From: Faecalibacterium longum CLA-AA-H243
Lineage (GTDB): Bacteria; Bacillota; Clostridia; Oscillospirales; Ruminococcaceae
Length of the DNA: 64,000 nt
NCBI RefSeq assembly: GCF_020687245.1
Contig: NZ_JAJEQG010000006.1
Coordinates: forward strand, 36,870-100,869
Direction: 5' to 3'
Below are positions 34,358-43,340 of this stretch, piece after piece. The position numbers were made by a program, and so were the translations under genes. The notes under the pieces were generated by a model, which did no database searches, was not told the DNA's origin, and saw nothing but the letters and a program-made list of their open reading frames with translations. The stretch's first letter is position 1. Every line of letters starts with the position of its first letter.

Positions 34358-35430
34358 TTCAGCAGGATCATCTGCAGATCTTTGACCTTACTCTGAATGT
34401 ATGGGCACCTCTGTTTGTTGGCAATGGTAGCAGCTATACCAAAAAAGAGTACATGTACAACACCCGCAATGGCAAAGTCTCCTTTCTGGACGAGCAAAAA
34501 TTTTTCAGCTTTCTAGTCGAGCACGATCTGGTGGACAAGTACGGACAGTTTATGCTTAGCGAGCAGTCCAATCTCTGGGCCTTTCTGACCAAAGACTGCG
34601 GCATTTCCGATGCAGAACTGAAAACGCTGACGCGCTATCAGATCGAGGTGGGAGATGCGCTGGATGCTGAGCATTCGCTGAAAGAGATCCATGCTTTCCA
34701 GCGTGATGCGCAGGGCCATGCCTACATTCCCGGCAGCAGCATCAAGGGTGCGTTGCGTACTGCATGGCTGCTGAGTGCGGTATTGGCTGACCGCAGCACC
34801 GGACACATCCTTGCACAAAACCGCCGAGTCGCCTTTCCGGAAGAGAAATATGTCAACCAGCTGCATCTGCATGGAAGCATCGCTTCGGACGCCGTCAACA
34901 GCATTTTCCGTGGCATTCAGGTTTCCGACAGCCTCTCAATCTCGGACAACTGCATGATGCTGGCCGGAAAAACAGACTCCGCCACAGACGGCGGAACCCA
35001 CAGCATCAACCTCTGCCGGGAATGCGCCGCACCGGGCACAGCCATCCGGTTCAAGCTGACCCTGGATCAGTCTGTGCTGAAGGGCCGCATTACAAAAGAC
35101 TCTCTGCTGGAATCCATCCAACAGTTCGATGCATACTATCAGCAGACCTACGCTCGGCATTTTACCCTGCCGCGCGGTGCCGTCAACCTGCCGCAGCAGC
35201 CCTATCTGATCCTGGGCGGCGGCTCCGGGTTCTTTGCCAAGTCGCTGGCGTACCCCTATCTGGGTGAAGAAGAGGGACTGCGCTGGACGGCAGAACAAAT
35301 GAAACAAATGTTCCGCAACCACCAGCATGAGCGTGATGCCGAAAATGGCATTTCCCCGCACACCATGAAATATGCTCGTTTTCGTGGTCGGCTTTATCCC
35401 TATGGACATTGCGGGGTGAGTATCTTATGA
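34354..35430 (+). CDS. csm5: Csm5, crRNA 3'-end subunit
   Basis: The 358-aa RAMP protein begins with LTLNVWAPLFVGNGSSYTKK and contains IPGSSIKGALRTAWLL, both usual for Csm5, and GGGSGFFAKSLAYP near the C-terminus. Csm5 caps the complex at the crRNA 3' end and recruits host nucleases for 3' trimming. The start overlaps csm4 and the stop overlaps cas6, each by an ATGA-type junction. Its position after csm4 is as in other type III-A operons. Confidence 0.93.
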   Translation: MIQQDHLQIFDLTLNVWAPLFVGNGSSYTKKEYMYNTRNGKVSFLDEQKFFSFLVEHDLVDKYGQFMLSEQSNLWAFLTKDCGISDAELKTLTRYQIEVGDALDAEHSLKEIHAFQRDAQGHAYIPGSSIKGALRTAWLLSAVLADRSTGHILAQNRRVAFPEEKYVNQLHLHGSIASDAVNSIFRGIQVSDSLSISDNCMMLAGKTDSATDGGTHSINLCRECAAPGTAIRFKLTLDQSVLKGRITKDSLLESIQQFDAYYQQTYARHFTLPRGAVNLPQQPYLILGGGSGFFAKSLAYPYLGEEEGLRWTAEQMKQMFRNHQHERDAENGISPHTMKYARFRGRLYPYGHCGVSIL

Positions 35431-36182
35431 TCCAGCAGATTCAACTGGTTTTATCTCCGCCCAATGATGTGCGGATTCCCCAGTCGTGGTCCTATCGTCT
35501 GTATGGCTGGCTGATGTCACAGATTTCTTCTGAATTTGGAGAGCAGATGCATCTGCAAGGGGAACACCCCATTGCGCATTTTCTATGTTTTTCGCCGGAA
35601 AAACAGTCTTTGATCTGGACGGTCAACCTGCTGAATGACGCTGCTCGACAGATAGTTTTTCCCGTTTTGGAATCTGCAAAGGAAATCCCTCTGCATGAAT
35701 TGACTCTCCCGGTTTCAGAGGTCCGTACCTTTCCGGCAATCTCCGCTGAAGAGCTGATTCGTTCTGGGCGCTCCCGCAGCGAAACCCGTGCCAAAATTGC
35801 TTTTCTGTCGCCTTGCGCCTTCAAGCAGTCCGGCCGCTATACTATTTTCCCGCAGGAAACTCTGCTTTTGCAAAGTCTGATTGCGCATTGGAACGCTGCC
35901 TTTCCAGAATATGCCCTTATCGATTCTGATGCACTGCAGGCTTTACAGCAAGGGCTTCATATTGTGGATTATAATCTCCATACCACACGTTATCTGCTGA
36001 AAGAAACGCGCATTCCAGCCTTTCAAGGCAATGTGACCATCGAGGCACGCCTTGCGCCGCCGCTTCTGGAACTTTGGAACGCGTTGCTCTCTTTTGTATC
36101 CCATGGCGGAGTTGGCATCAAAACCACTCTTGGAATGGGAGGCGCTGCTACGGATTTTTATAAAAAAACACCCGTTATATAA
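35427..36182 (+). CDS. cas6: Cas6 CRISPR RNA endonuclease
   Basis: The 251-aa protein starts MIQQIQLVLSPPND and has the ferredoxin-like fold layout of Cas6, with a C-terminal glycine-rich loop (SHGGVGIKTTLGMGG) that binds the repeat. A candidate catalytic His lies in the N-terminal third (GEHPIAHFLCF). It would cut both arrays 3' of the CCCC/GGGG repeat hairpin, releasing eight-nucleotide tags. It is the last gene of the csm operon, overlapping csm5, and is followed by a terminator. No cas1 or cas2 follows. Confidence 0.88.
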   Translation: MIQQIQLVLSPPNDVRIPQSWSYRLYGWLMSQISSEFGEQMHLQGEHPIAHFLCFSPEKQSLIWTVNLLNDAARQIVFPVLESAKEIPLHELTLPVSEVRTFPAISAEELIRSGRSRSETRAKIAFLSPCAFKQSGRYTIFPQETLLLQSLIAHWNAAFPEYALIDSDALQALQQGLHIVDYNLHTTRYLLKETRIPAFQGNVTIEARLAPPLLELWNALLSFVSHGGVGIKTTLGMGGAATDFYKKTPVI

Positions 36183-36196
36183 GCCTCATTGCTATC

Positions 36197-36230
36197 GAGA
36201 GACTGTTGCACTGCATCAGTCTCTTTTTAT
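36197..36230 (+). terminator. Terminator of the cas10-csm-cas6 operon
   Basis: AGAGACTG pairs with CAGTCTCT, followed by TTTTATTG. Confidence 0.8.
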
Positions 36231-36349
36231 TGTAGCACCATACAAATTATCACGACCTCTATTATTTTTTATAAAAGCAATGCAGCTACAGTATATTTTC
36301 TGAGATCAAAAAACTTCTTTTTCAATCAGATGCGGTTTATTCTCGATCA

Positions 36350-36378
36350 TTGAATATTCTTCTGACGGGCGCTATAAT
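36350..36378 (+). promoter_or_regulatory. Promoter of the PLD-helicase operon
   Basis: TTGAAT (36350-36355), 17 bp, TATAAT (36373-36378). Confidence 0.75.
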
Positions 36379-36405
36379 AAAAGAAAACGGCAAGGAAGTG
36401 CACCG

Positions 36406-39400
36406 ATGCTCTACCCCGGACTGTACGAACAGGTCATTAACAATGCGCTGAACCGCGAGCTTTCGGAGGTTCCGGAAACCCGTAAATCCACTGCGCCCAT
36501 CGACACGGCGGAAGCCTCTAAAGTGCTGGCGCAGTACCTGACCGAAGTGGTACAAAAAGGCCTCGACAACGTACAGGACAATGGCGGCGGCATCGAAGCA
36601 CAGATTGCTCTGGCAAACCAGATCGTAAGCACCATCCAGACTACCACCAAAGAACCTGACTTTGCCGCGCTGGGCGTTGACCAGCGTGCAGAGCAGCTTC
36701 TTGCGCTTTTGCAGCAGAATGACCCGCGCCTTGCTACAGGAAAAAGCGCAAAGGACCTTGACCGCCCGGAGACCTCCATTGCGCAAAGTTCCTTGTTTAC
36801 CGGCGCTATCCATGAGCCGCAGATGTACACGGAGCTGAAAAAGGAGATCGTTTCCGCCGACCGCATTGATATGCTGGTCTCCTTTATCAAGTGGAGCGGC
36901 TTGCGCCTCATCATGGACGAGCTACGGCAGTTTGTGCAAAGCGGCGGTGAGTTGCGCATCATCACCACCTCTTATATGGGCGCTACGGACGTAAAAGCCA
37001 TCGAGGAGCTGCGCGCGCTGCCCAATACAAAGATCAAGGTCAGTTATGACACCAAGCGTACCCGCCTGCACGCAAAAACCTATGTGTTTTACCGGGACAC
37101 CGGCTTTACCACAGCGTATGTTGGCTCCTCCAACCTGTCTAATGCGGCAATTTCCAGCGGTCTGGAATGGAACGTCAAGGTGACCCGAAAGGACCTGCCG
37201 GAGACCATCGAAAAGATCGCAGCCACCTTTGAAAGCTACTGGAACTCCAGCGAGTTTGAATATTACGATGAAGGGCAGCTGGAAAGGCTGACCCGCGCCC
37301 TGAAAGCCGAAAAATACAGCGAGGCCGACCACAGCGGGATCTATACCCTGGATATTTTGCCCTATTCCTACCAGCAGGAAATTCTGGACCGACTGGATGC
37401 CGAGCGCACCGTTCGGGGTTACAACCGCAACTTGGTAGTCGCCGCCACCGGCACCGGCAAAACTGTGATCTCTGCACTGGATTACAAGCGCTTCTGCAGG
37501 CAGCATCCGGGGCAGCCCTGCCGTCTACTGTTTTTGGCACACCGGGAGGAGATCCTGAAGCAGAGCCTGTACACCTTCCGGGCGGTACTGAAAGATGCCA
37601 ATTTCGGCGAGCTGTATGTGGGCAGCCACAAAGCCGACAGCATTGATCATCTGTTTGTTTCCATCCAGACCTTCAATTCTCAGGAGCTTGCCGCCAAAAC
37701 GGCAGCAGATTTTTACGATTACATCGTTGTGGACGAGTTCCACCATGCAGCTGCGCCCACCTACCAGAAGCTGCTGGAATATTACCAGCCGAAGATCCTG
37801 CTGGGGCTGACTGCTACCCCGGAACGCATGGACGGCAAAAGCGTTCTGGACTATTTCGGCGGGCGCATTGCCGCCGAGATCCGTCTGCCGGAAGCGATTG
37901 ACCGGAAACTGCTCTGTCCCTTCCAATATTTCGGCGTCACTGACACGGCAGATCTGAGCAGCCTGAAATGGCGTACCGGCGGCTACGATAAAAACGAGTT
38001 GTCCAACCTGTACACCCTCAGCGGCATGGTGGCAGAGCGCCGCGCTGACCTTGTGGTGAACTCCATCCTGAAATATGTCACCGATATCGACGAGGTAAAG
38101 GGTCTGGGCTTCTGCGTTTCCATCGCTCATGCCCAATTTATGGCGCGCTACTTTAATACCCACGGCATTCCATCTATGGCGCTGACCGGCGATTCTCCTG
38201 ACGAGGAGCGCAACGCCGCCAAGCAGCGGCTGGTTACCGGGGAACTCCGATTCCTCTTTGTAGTGGACATTTACAACGAGGGTGTGGATATCCCCGAGGT
38301 GAACACTGTGCTGTTCCTGCGCCCTACCGAGTCGCTGACCGTGTTTTTGCAGCAGCTGGGGCGCGGCTTACGTCTGGCAGAAAACAAGGATTGCCTGACC
38401 GTTCTGGATTTCATCGGACAGGCCAACAAAAAGTATAATTTTGAGGAAAAATTCGCAGCACTGCTCTCGAACACTACCCGCAGCGTCAGTCGGGAGCTCA
38501 AAGAGGGCTTTGTCTCTGCACCCAAGGGCTGCTATATTCAGCTGGAGAAAATTGCCGCAAAATATGTACTGGATAACATCAGCGCTTCCTACGACCGCAC
38601 CTCCGGGCTTGTGGCACGGGTTGCGTCCTTCACGGAGGACACCGGCCTGCCGCTGACCCTTGGCAATTTCCTCGACTACTACCATCTCGACCCGCGTGCA
38701 ATTTACAGCAAAAAAGTCAAAGATAAAACCCTTTGTTTTTCCCGGCTGCGATTTTTGGCCGGTGTATCTCCTGATTTTGCAGAGCCACTTGAAGAGATTG
38801 TGGCCAAAGCCTTTGCACGTTTTGCCGTGACAGATTCCCGCAGATGGATCCGGTTTTTGCTGGAGCTTCTGCCAAAATTGGATAACACCGACTTTGCGGC
38901 TCTATCGCCAGTAGAGAAGCGGATGCTGCAAATGTTCTATGTGACTCTCTGGGGCAAAACTGCAGAAAGCTGGGACGATGAGGAGGTCCTTGCAGACCTG
39001 TATTCCCTTTCGGACAGTCCCGTTTTGCTGGGGGAGCTGCAGGCACTTTTGCAGTATCAATATGACCGCATCGATTTTATTGACGAGCCGGTGGATGTGG
39101 GCTTTGATTGTCCGCTGGATTTGCACTGTACTTATACCCGTGACCAGCTGCTGGTGGCGCTGGACTTTTTGAAGCCTGCCACTGTCCGCGAGGGCGTGAA
39201 GTGGCTGCCGGAAAAACAGCTGGACGTATTCTTTGTGACCCTGAACAAAGCGGACAAGGATTACTCCCCCACCACCATGTACAAGGATTATTCCATCAAC
39301 GAAAGCCTTTTCCACTGGCAGAGCCAGAGCACCACCGCCGAAAACTCTGCCACCGGGCAGCGCTACATCCATCACCGGGAAAAGGAAGCCGGGTGCTGCT

Positions 39401-39578
39401 GTTCGTGCGCGAGTTCAAGGCAGAGGCCCGTTTTGGCGGTGCAGGAGCGTATACCTATCTGGGCACGGTGAACTATGTGAAGCACGAGGGCTCCCGCCCC
39501 ATGAACATCACATGGAAGCTGGACCGCCCGATTCCTGCAAAGTTCCTCAAAAAGACCAACAAATTGATCGTGGGGTAA
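36406..39578 (+). pseudogene. PLD-nuclease / DEAD helicase / DUF3427 protein with a 3' frameshift
   Basis: From ATG 36406, behind CAAGGAAG, the frame encodes a helical N-terminus, a phospholipase D-like nuclease (RLHAKTYVFYR and VGSSNLSNAAI near residues 221-250), an SF2 helicase (Walker A VVAATGTGKTVISAL, VVDEFHHAAAP, GLTATPERMDG, and QQLGRGLRLAENKDCLTVLD) and DUF3427. The frame shifts near 39380-39390 and stops at 39471. The neighbouring frame continues the expected DUF3427 end (RVLLFVREFKAEA, KLDRPIPAKF) to 39578. One missing G in AAGGAAG would explain it. It may be an authentic mutation or a sequencing error. It heads an operon with the next two genes. Confidence 0.8.
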
Positions 39579-39584
39579 CATACT

Positions 39585-39953
39585 ATGGACGATATGCTGG
39601 CTCGCACCATAATTGAAACTCTTGCAAAAGGTATTAATCCTTTAACCGGTTGGATTCTGTCTGAAAATGATAGTTGTGCTCAGGAAGAAATTCAAGAAGC
39701 ATTAAAAATCGTATTGGAACATTGCTCCATTGAATCTACCGCTGAATATCTGAAGTCTCTTCCTCGAAACAAAAAGGCAGAGCGTTATTCTCGCGCTGGA
39801 ACAGCATGGTCGCAAAAAGAAGAACGTGAATTATTGCGGCTCCACCAGCAGGGGAACAGCGTCAAACGAATTTCTTTGATTCTAAAACGTTCTACAGGAG
39901 CAATCGAATCCAAATTGAGAAAACTGGGTTGTCCGCTCTATTATGAAAAATAA
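39585..39953 (+). CDS. Small protein with a Myb/SANT-like DNA-binding domain
   Basis: A 122-aa protein whose C-terminal half reads GTAWSQKEERELLRLHQQGN and RSTGAIESKLRKLG: three short helices with spaced Trp, Leu and Ile, typical of Myb/SANT-like HTH units that follow some SF2 helicases. The N-terminal half is helical (AQEEIQEALKIVLEH). The gene lies six bases after the corrected end of the PLD-helicase and 14 bp before the NUDIX gene, so it is part of that module. AT content is higher than that of its neighbours. Its function is unknown; a DNA-binding partner of the helicase is likely. Confidence 0.65.
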   Translation: MDDMLARTIIETLAKGINPLTGWILSENDSCAQEEIQEALKIVLEHCSIESTAEYLKSLPRNKKAERYSRAGTAWSQKEERELLRLHQQGNSVKRISLILKRSTGAIESKLRKLGCPLYYEK

Positions 39954-39967
39954 TTCAGGAGATTTTC

Positions 39968-40366
39968 ATGAAAATGATTCGCGTTGTTGCAGCCGTGATC
40001 TGCGACGATATTCAGACGAAACATAAAATTTATGCCACCGCCCGCGGCTACGGCGAGTACAAGGGCGGATGGGAGTTCCCGGGCGGCAAAATCGAGCCGG
40101 GTGAAACCCCGCAGCAGGCACTGAAACGAGAGATCCGGGAAGAACTGGATACCAAGATCGCGGTAAGCAACCTTATCGACACCATTGAATACGATTATCC
40201 CGCCTTCCATCTTTCCATGGACTGTTTCTGGTGCGAAGTAGTTTCCGGCGAACTGGTGCTGAAAGAAGCCGAGGCTGCACGCTGGCTGACTAAAGAGGAG
40301 CTTGATTCTGTTCCGTGGCTTCCGGCGGACCGGATTCTTCTAGCGCAAATACGTCCTGCATTATAA
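39968..40366 (+). CDS. NUDIX hydrolase, 8-oxo-dGTP diphosphatase type
   Basis: The 132-aa protein has a complete Nudix box, GGKIEPGETPQQALKREI followed by REEL, near residues 38-60, with a preceding KGGWEFPGG. Such enzymes hydrolyse nucleoside triphosphate derivatives; MutT-like sanitisation of 8-oxo-dGTP is the common role for this length and motif context. AGGAGATTTTC precedes the ATG. It is the third gene of the helicase, Myb-like, NUDIX operon. In a defence setting it might act on modified nucleotides, but nothing in the sequence shows that. Confidence 0.85.
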   Translation: MKMIRVVAAVICDDIQTKHKIYATARGYGEYKGGWEFPGGKIEPGETPQQALKREIREELDTKIAVSNLIDTIEYDYPAFHLSMDCFWCEVVSGELVLKEAEAARWLTKEELDSVPWLPADRILLAQIRPAL

Positions 40367-40440
40367 TTTTTTATGATAAATCCCTCTCTTTAGCTTTCTC
40401 AAATTTCCATTTTTCACCCAGATATAATAATCATGATCCA

Positions 40441-40476
40441 AAGCCTCTGAGTCGAAAGACTCAGGGGCTTTTTTAT
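40441..40476 (+). terminator. Terminator after the NUDIX gene
   Basis: AAGCCTCTGAGT pairs with ACTCAGGGGCTT, followed by TTTT. Confidence 0.85.
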
Positions 40477-40493
40477 GTCTGGAGGTGAGCATT

Positions 40494-40538
40494 TTGTTAT
40501 TCCGCACCACCACTATCATTATTACCATCGTATTTTAA
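40494..40538 (+). CDS. 14-residue Thr/Ile-rich peptide
   Basis: TTG 40494 is eight bases after GGAGG. The peptide MLFRTTTIIITIVF is made almost only of Thr, Ile, Val and Phe, reminiscent of thr or ilv leader peptides, or of a tiny membrane peptide. A GC-rich hairpin (GCGCAGCTGCGC) follows the stop codon. No amino acid biosynthesis gene is downstream, so attenuation is not an obvious role. Confidence 0.4.
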   Translation: MLFRTTTIIITIVF

Positions 40539-40568
40539 AGCGCAGCTGCGCAGAAAGGAGAAAGCCTT

Positions 40569-40661
40569 ATGAACTTTTGGTCCGAAATCGTCAAAGAAGT
40601 TGGCACCGTCTTGGTGGAAGTCCTCGTCCGCATCGCTGAAGAAATGGAAAACAATGATTGA
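40569..40661 (+). CDS. 30-aa amphipathic peptide
   Basis: ATG 40569 follows AAAGGAG. The peptide starts MNFWSEIVKEVGTVLVEVLV and ends in an acidic tail. It is predicted to form one amphipathic helix, similar in style to phenol-soluble modulins or small toxins. It overlaps the start of the next ORF by eight bases, implying translational coupling. No family recognised. Confidence 0.5.
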   Translation: MNFWSEIVKEVGTVLVEVLVRIAEEMENND

Positions 40662-40794
40662 ACAAAATACAGTGAAAAGGAGATTTTATGTCGTTCCCCC
40701 TTTAAACGCCCAATATGAGGAAGTACAACCCGATTTGCATTCTTTGGAGCGTTATGACTTCTCAAAAATGCCAGATCTTCCCTGGTACCCTTAA
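40654..40794 (+). CDS. 46-aa hypothetical peptide
   Basis: The frame from ATG 40654 encodes a soluble 46-aa peptide with RRFYVVPPLNAQYEEVQPD and the end DFSKMPDLPWYP. Its start lies inside the end of the preceding 30-aa ORF. Proline- and aromatic-rich composition suggests little fold of its own. No family recognised; it is the weakest of the three small ORFs as to being a gene. Confidence 0.4.
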   Translation: MIEQNTVKRRFYVVPPLNAQYEEVQPDLHSLERYDFSKMPDLPWYP

Positions 40795-40886
40795 TCGCCC
40801 TTTAAGAGTCCTATATCTCAAAAAGATATGCTTATTATGAAAAGCCGCCTGTGCTTTCCATCATTTTACGAAAGGAGAGAAACATT

Positions 40887-41123
40887 ATGGTTAATAAGCC
40901 GCAGGATTTTCTTACACTAACAGGTGCCGCACGTCGTGCACGGAGCGAAGGTTATGATATAACATACCACAGTCTCCGCAACCTCGTAGCCGCCGGTTAC
41001 ATAAGCCACGTACCGAACAGATCTCGTCTCTACATATTCTACCCCAATCTGGTTAGCTTGCTTCAGAATGGTCTCACGGCTGAACAGAGCCTGGACTACC
41101 AGCTCTCCCGCGCCCGCAACTAA
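40887..41123 (+). CDS. Excisionase-like winged-helix protein
   Basis: The start is ATG 40887 behind AAAGGAGAG, giving 78 aa. FLTLTGAARRARSEGYDITY followed by LRNLVAAGYISHVPNRSRLY is a small DNA-binding fold of the MerR/excisionase superfamily: a helix-turn-helix choosing a residue in the YHSLRNLV helix, and a wing ending at the YIFYPNLV strand. It sits 80 bp ahead of a tyrosine recombinase, the usual place for a recombination directionality factor, so I infer an excisionase or recombinase regulator. Confidence 0.6.
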   Translation: MVNKPQDFLTLTGAARRARSEGYDITYHSLRNLVAAGYISHVPNRSRLYIFYPNLVSLLQNGLTAEQSLDYQLSRARN

Positions 41124-41203
41124 TTCGACCATCCGCCCTCGGCATCCTCCAGATGCCGGGGGCATTTTTGAAGCAAGTTCAAAGCAATAGGAGGTTCAAT
41201 TCT

Positions 41204-42484
41204 ATGTTCTGTGAAAATTGCGGTCATCAAATCTCAGATACCGCTAAATTCTGCTCTGCCTGCGGTCATCCCGTTGGCACAGCGCCATCCCCCGGTGCAG
41301 TAGCTCCACCTGCCGTTCCAGCCAAACGAGAATCGCCCCGGCTGAAAGCCTCATCTGGCAATGACAGCATTACGAAAATGTCCGGAACACGCCGGAAACC
41401 ATGGCTGCTCCGAATGCCGATCCCTGATCCTCACACCGGAATTACAGTCATGAAGGCTGTTGGCACCTACGTCACCCGTGAAGAAGCAGAAGCTGTCCGC
41501 GCCGAAATGATGAAGCGTCCGGCCACACCCTATCAGGACTCCACCCTTCAGGACTGCTTCCGGATGTTCAAAGAGTCCCGTGAATATAAAGGCCGGTCCG
41601 ATAAGGCTCGCGAGCTCTATGACATTGCGTGGAAATATCTCCGTCCGCTGTGGCACTTCAAACTTGCCGCCCTCTATGCGCAAGACTTCCAAAACATCCT
41701 TGATAAGATGGCCGATAACGGACTGTCTCAAAGTATGTTGGAAAAAGAGCGTACTCTTATCAGTAAGCTGTATCGCACAGCCATTGGCTGGCGTGTCGTG
41801 GATGCCAACCTTGCATCTGTCCTGAAAGTCGAAGGGCGCAAATCTCCGGAACGCGAGATTTTCACGGACGAACAGGTAACGCTGATCCTGAGCCAAAAGA
41901 ACACGCCCACCAGGCAGATGGTAATTGCTCTTCTGGCCTGCGGAGTGCGTATCTATGAGCTGCTGCACTTCAAACACGAAGATTTTCACCGCACGGAATC
42001 CGGTGCCTATCTGATCGGCGGCTGCAAGACCGAAGCCGGACGCAACCGCATCATTCCCATTCTCGACTTTGGCATCCCGGTTTTTGAACATGCGTATGCC
42101 ACCTCTGTGGAAAACGGTCCGCTCTTTCCCAATGGAAAAGGCGATTTCTGGAACGAAAAGAACTGGCGTAACCGCAAGTTCTATCCTTTCCTGGAGGAAA
42201 TTGTCATCCAGCCGAATCCTTACGACGAAAATGGTAAGCGCAAGCCGGAGTTTACCGGGAAGCTCGCCACTTATACGCCCTACACCACCCGCCATACCTA
42301 CGCCAGCCTTTGTGACCGCGCAGGCGTCAACAAGGATATCCTGAAACGCGCTGTCGGGCACACGCCCAAATCCCAAACGCTGGATGAAGTCTATCTCCAT
42401 CCGAAAGCGACCCAGATGATCGAAGCCTTTGATAAGGCCAATCAGCTGGTCAATGATGAAGTTCTGACCACAACGAAGGCATAA
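41204..42484 (+). CDS. Tyrosine recombinase with an N-terminal zinc ribbon
   Basis: The start at ATG 41204 lies nine bases after AGGAGG. Residues 3-25 form a zinc ribbon (CENCGHQISDTAKFCSACGH), a domain not usual in integrases, joined by a Pro/Ala linker to an AP2-like arm-binding segment (GTYVTREEAEAVRAEMMKR), the core-binding domain and the catalytic domain. Catalytic residues: Arg in ACGVRIYELLHF, the YTTRHTYASL box (Tyr in place of the usual first His), Gly-His in RAVGHTPKSQ, and the nucleophile Tyr in DEVYLHP. It is presumably the integrase that placed the island at tRNA-Val. A decayed copy of its last 150 bp occurs at 48714. Confidence 0.88.
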   Translation: MFCENCGHQISDTAKFCSACGHPVGTAPSPGAVAPPAVPAKRESPRLKASSGNDSITKMSGTRRKPWLLRMPIPDPHTGITVMKAVGTYVTREEAEAVRAEMMKRPATPYQDSTLQDCFRMFKESREYKGRSDKARELYDIAWKYLRPLWHFKLAALYAQDFQNILDKMADNGLSQSMLEKERTLISKLYRTAIGWRVVDANLASVLKVEGRKSPEREIFTDEQVTLILSQKNTPTRQMVIALLACGVRIYELLHFKHEDFHRTESGAYLIGGCKTEAGRNRIIPILDFGIPVFEHAYATSVENGPLFPNGKGDFWNEKNWRNRKFYPFLEEIVIQPNPYDENGKRKPEFTGKLATYTPYTTRHTYASLCDRAGVNKDILKRAVGHTPKSQTLDEVYLHPKATQMIEAFDKANQLVNDEVLTTTKA

Positions 42485-42497
42485 CAACTTCAAAGAG

Positions 42498-42551
42498 AAA
42501 AGCTGCCGATCCGTGAGAATCTTTCTCTTATGGATGGCAGCTTTCTTTTTT
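42498..42551 (+). terminator. Terminator after the recombinase gene
   Basis: AAAGCTGCC ... GGCAGCTTT, with CTTTTTTT following. Confidence 0.8.
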
Positions 42552-42656
42552 TGCACAATCTGTGTCAGGTCTCATCGCTTCATTCTTATTTATTGCAATT
42601 CAACTTTTTAATGCAACGGCAACAGCGTTGAATTGCATATCGCAAATATGCTGTTT

Positions 42657-43340
42657 TCATGTTGCACTACTTTCTTGCCTTGCGATAAAATTCAGCGGTG
42701 GAACTTTCTCCATCAGATCCTCTACGTTGCAATTCAGCGCACGCGCAAGGCGAAGCAGCGTTTCTGCTTGTGCTTTGTTGATGTCCTTCTGTCGCTGTTC
42801 GTACTGCTGGATGGTACGCACAGGCACATCAGCCTGCCCTGCCAGTTCCGATTGGCTCAATCCGGCCAATGTGCGCATGGCTTTCAGGTTTGTTTCCGGC
42901 TTTGCCGCACGGTACAACTCGTTCATCTTGTCTGCAAACTGCCGTACATCCATCTCGTGGTAGGGCGTATACAGCAGCCGCACCTCCGTGATAGACACTG
43001 CCTGTTCAATCTCCGCAAAGCGCAGACCGGTCAGCCACTGGTAATAGGCAAGAGCCCAGCCTGTCCAGTATTCCGGGCTGCGGTCGTAGGCATACGAGGG
43101 TTTCTGCATGGGCACGGCTTCGCCCGCCTGCTCCAGTACAGCGCGGGCAAGTTCTACACCGGACACGCCCACCAACACAGAACAATCCCCCTGCTCGAAC
43201 CGGGCAGACAGTTCACTGGTCACAAACCACTGCCATGCCGTCTCCAACGGATAATGCAGATCGTTGACAAGATAATCCAACATCCGGGCAAGATTTTTCT
43301 GTGCAGCAGAAAGATAGCTTTTATCGTAAGCGTGGATCAT
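42657..43340 (-). CDS. Partner protein of the second DUF3990-like gene, with a C-terminal XRE-type HTH
   Basis: The 227-aa product has an N-terminal helical domain with AYDRSPEYWTGWALAYYQWL and TPYHEMDVRQFADKM, matching in spacing the 151-aa partner protein at 19943-20398. Residues 165-215 add a Cro/C1-type HTH (LAGLSQSELAGQADVPVRTI followed by QQYEQ). Its start overlaps the end of the toxin-like gene by 20 bases. Compared with the first pair, the DNA-binding domain is on the partner instead of on the toxin-like protein. A DNA-binding antitoxin is the natural inference. Confidence 0.7.
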   Translation of the reverse strand: MIHAYDKSYLSAAQKNLARMLDYLVNDLHYPLETAWQWFVTSELSARFEQGDCSVLVGVSGVELARAVLEQAGEAVPMQKPSYAYDRSPEYWTGWALAYYQWLTGLRFAEIEQAVSITEVRLLYTPYHEMDVRQFADKMNELYRAAKPETNLKAMRTLAGLSQSELAGQADVPVRTIQQYEQRQKDINKAQAETLLRLARALNCNVEDLMEKVPPLNFIARQESSAT

